Of a stretch of DNA of 64,000 nt, positions 62,734 to 64,000 are shown piece after piece. This DNA is from Vibrio gazogenes (GTDB taxonomy: Bacteria > Pseudomonadota > Gammaproteobacteria > Enterobacterales > Vibrionaceae). Made by a program: the position numbers and the translations under genes. The number at the start of each line of letters is the position of its first letter. Positions within the stretch are counted from its first letter, which is position 1. The notes beneath the pieces were generated by a model. It was not told where the DNA came from, searched no databases, and was given only the letters and a program-made list of their open reading frames with translations. The stretch lies in NCBI RefSeq assembly GCF_002196515.1, contig NZ_CP018835.1, forward strand, positions 744,001 through 808,000, read 5' to 3'.

Positions 62734-64000
62734 TTACGCTTGCTTGAAAGATTTCAGGATCGAGCGGACCTGAACTAATACCACGACAGCAAAGCAAGTC
62801 GCGAGAACCATTGAAACCGGGCGCTCTACGAAGGCCAGCGGATTCCCATCTGATTTAATCAGTGACGAGAGCAGGTTTTTCTCGAGCATCGGCCCCAGAA
62901 TCATCCCCAATATAATCGGAGAAATGGGATACTGTGCGCGTTGAAGTAAATATCCGACAACCCCCATACCTAACATCACGACAATTGAAGATAACGAGTT
63001 ATTAATCGCAAAAGAACCGACGGTGCTGAAAATAATAATAATCGGATACAAAATTGCTTTATCAATAAATATCACGCGCTTGATAAAGTTAACCACAATG
63101 GTTGCTAATGGGAGCAGCATCAAGTTCGCAATGAAAAACAGTATAAATACTGCATAAAGTTTCTCAGGATGGAATAAAAATAGTGTCGGCCCGGGGTTCA
63201 TATCCTTCATATACAAAACACCGATAATAATCGCGGCTGCGGAATCACCCGGAATACCGAATACCAAAGACGGAATCCAGCTACCGGCTAAACTCGCGTT
63301 ATTACTCGATGATGCATCAATAATGGCTTCTTCAGATCCTTTACCGTACTTCTCCGGGGTTTTGGAAAACTTTTGTGACAGTGCATAAGAAATCCATGCC
63401 GCAATATCAGCACCAGCGCCCGGCAGCGCCCCAATCAATGTTCCTAAAATACTACTACGACCAATATTCAGCTTATAGCGCCACATCGTTTTCGGAATGC
63501 CTTTAAACAGATTAAAGCTCGATTGAGTCGGGATCACATCTTGCTTTTTACTGGTAATCCGATCAGCGTAGTATTCAATCGCTCCGGAAATGGCAAACAA
63601 ACCGATCATCGCAGGAATGAAGCTGATCCCCTGCAACATACTCACCTGCCCGAATGTAAAGCGTGGTACACCGGTAATCTGATCGTAACCGACACAGGCG
63701 AGGAGCAAACCAAAACACAACGTTATCATGCCTTTGACGGGTTGGTTACCCACCACTAATGTGGCACAGGTCAGACCCAACAGTGAAAGCCACGTATATT
63801 CATAAGAACTAAACTTTAAGGCGAATCGGGCCAGAACCGGTGCTGCGAACATCAAGATAAGGGCACCGATGACACCACCAATAACCGAACTGGTGAGGCC
63901 AATACCGAGTACGCGATTTAATTTACCCTGCTTCACCAGCTCATTTGAGTCCGCAACATAAGCGGCAGACGCTGGCGTCCCGGGAATTCTCAGCAATGCA
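62734..64000 (-). CDS. tctA: TctA-family tripartite tricarboxylate transporter permease, partial
   Basis: The C-terminal 420 or so residues of a large (about 500-residue) permease, open to the window edge. LRIPGTPASAA at the edge and the second copy of the same pattern in VFGIPGDSAAAIIIGVL are the paired TctA motifs; GALPGAGADIAAWISYALSQ is also typical. It would import a carboxylate together with a small TctB subunit and a TctC binding protein, which must lie beyond 64000. The start is outside the window. Confidence 0.9.
   Translation of the reverse strand, partial: ALLRIPGTPASAAYVADSNELVKQGKLNRVLGIGLTSSVIGGVIGALILMFAAPVLARFALKFSSYEYTWLSLLGLTCATLVVGNQPVKGMITLCFGLLLACVGYDQITGVPRFTFGQVSMLQGISFIPAMIGLFAISGAIEYYADRITSKKQDVIPTQSSFNLFKGIPKTMWRYKLNIGRSSILGTLIGALPGAGADIAAWISYALSQKFSKTPEKYGKGSEEAIIDASSSNNASLAGSWIPSLVFGIPGDSAAAIIIGVLYMKDMNPGPTLFLFHPEKLYAVFILFFIANLMLLPLATIVVNFIKRVIFIDKAILYPIIIIFSTVGSFAINNSLSSIVVMLGMGVVGYLLQRAQYPISPIILGMILGPMLEKNLLSSLIKSDGNPLAFVERPVSMVLATCFAVVVLVQVRSILKSFKQA

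Overview
The window looks like chromosomal DNA of a marine gammaproteobacterium, most probably Vibrio or a close relative. The menFDHBCE order, YfbR, a DUF2956 protein, a rhombosortase next to a DTW protein and two chemoreceptors all fit this, but no rRNA or other species marker is present, so the species is inference.

Layout. 1-3.3 kb: a gene tail, an MFS-acyltransferase fusion, a YeiH-type membrane protein and a 55-residue membrane protein. 3.4-10.6 kb: a complete minus-strand menaquinone operon (menF-D-H-B-C-E), divergent from the aminotransferase alaA. 12.2-16.9 kb: a four-gene peptide/nickel-type ABC importer with a palindromic operator-like site at its start. 17.3-22.5 kb: a secreted PL9 pectate lyase, a chemoreceptor, a small secreted repeat protein and yfbR. 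22.6-30.9 kb: a full histidine-degradation locus of the five-enzyme type (hutH-I-G-U, hutC, hutF) with HutC-like operators at both divergent promoters. 31-37 kb: an eight-gene lipid-modification and stress operon (SnoaL, SDR, FAD oxidase, DUF1365, CFA-synthase-like, DUF2878, CHI-like, DUF3833) whose promoter lies inside a TTGTACAA-type inverted repeat, suggesting a light-sensing MerR (CarH/LitR) regulator. 37.4-38.7 kb: a REP-associated tyrosine transposase (RAYT) gene with GGACACACACC-type repeats in opposite orientation on its two sides. 38.7-42.9 kb: DTW protein, rhombosortase, DUF2956, and a TetR regulator divergent from an MFS efflux pump around a perfect operator.

From 43 to 57.5 kb the window is a mosaic of accessory DNA: an AT-rich methyltransferase, a 264-bp MITE-like structured element, an island of four unknown genes between two 97-bp direct repeats (one mismatch), a chromosomal-looking amino-acid uptake operon (LysR, aapJQMP, isoaspartyl peptidase/asparaginase), and an orphan type VI secretion module: Hcp, an L,D-transpeptidase effector with a peptidoglycan-binding-like front half, and a membrane-anchored candidate immunity protein. 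Repeat families shared between the unknown island and the Hcp module suggest that both entered by the same recombination route. The window ends with LysR/LysE, a periplasmic L-asparaginase, a second chemoreceptor and the 3' part of a TctA permease gene.

How the genes work together: hut, aap and the two asparaginase-type enzymes would let the cell take up and degrade His, Asn, Asp and Glu for carbon and nitrogen. Chemoreceptors and pectate lyase fit a life on plant or algal debris. The Hcp-effector-immunity module is the best candidate here for a little-described system; the RAYT repeat family, including an in-frame double insertion in hutF, is the most striking DNA-level signal.
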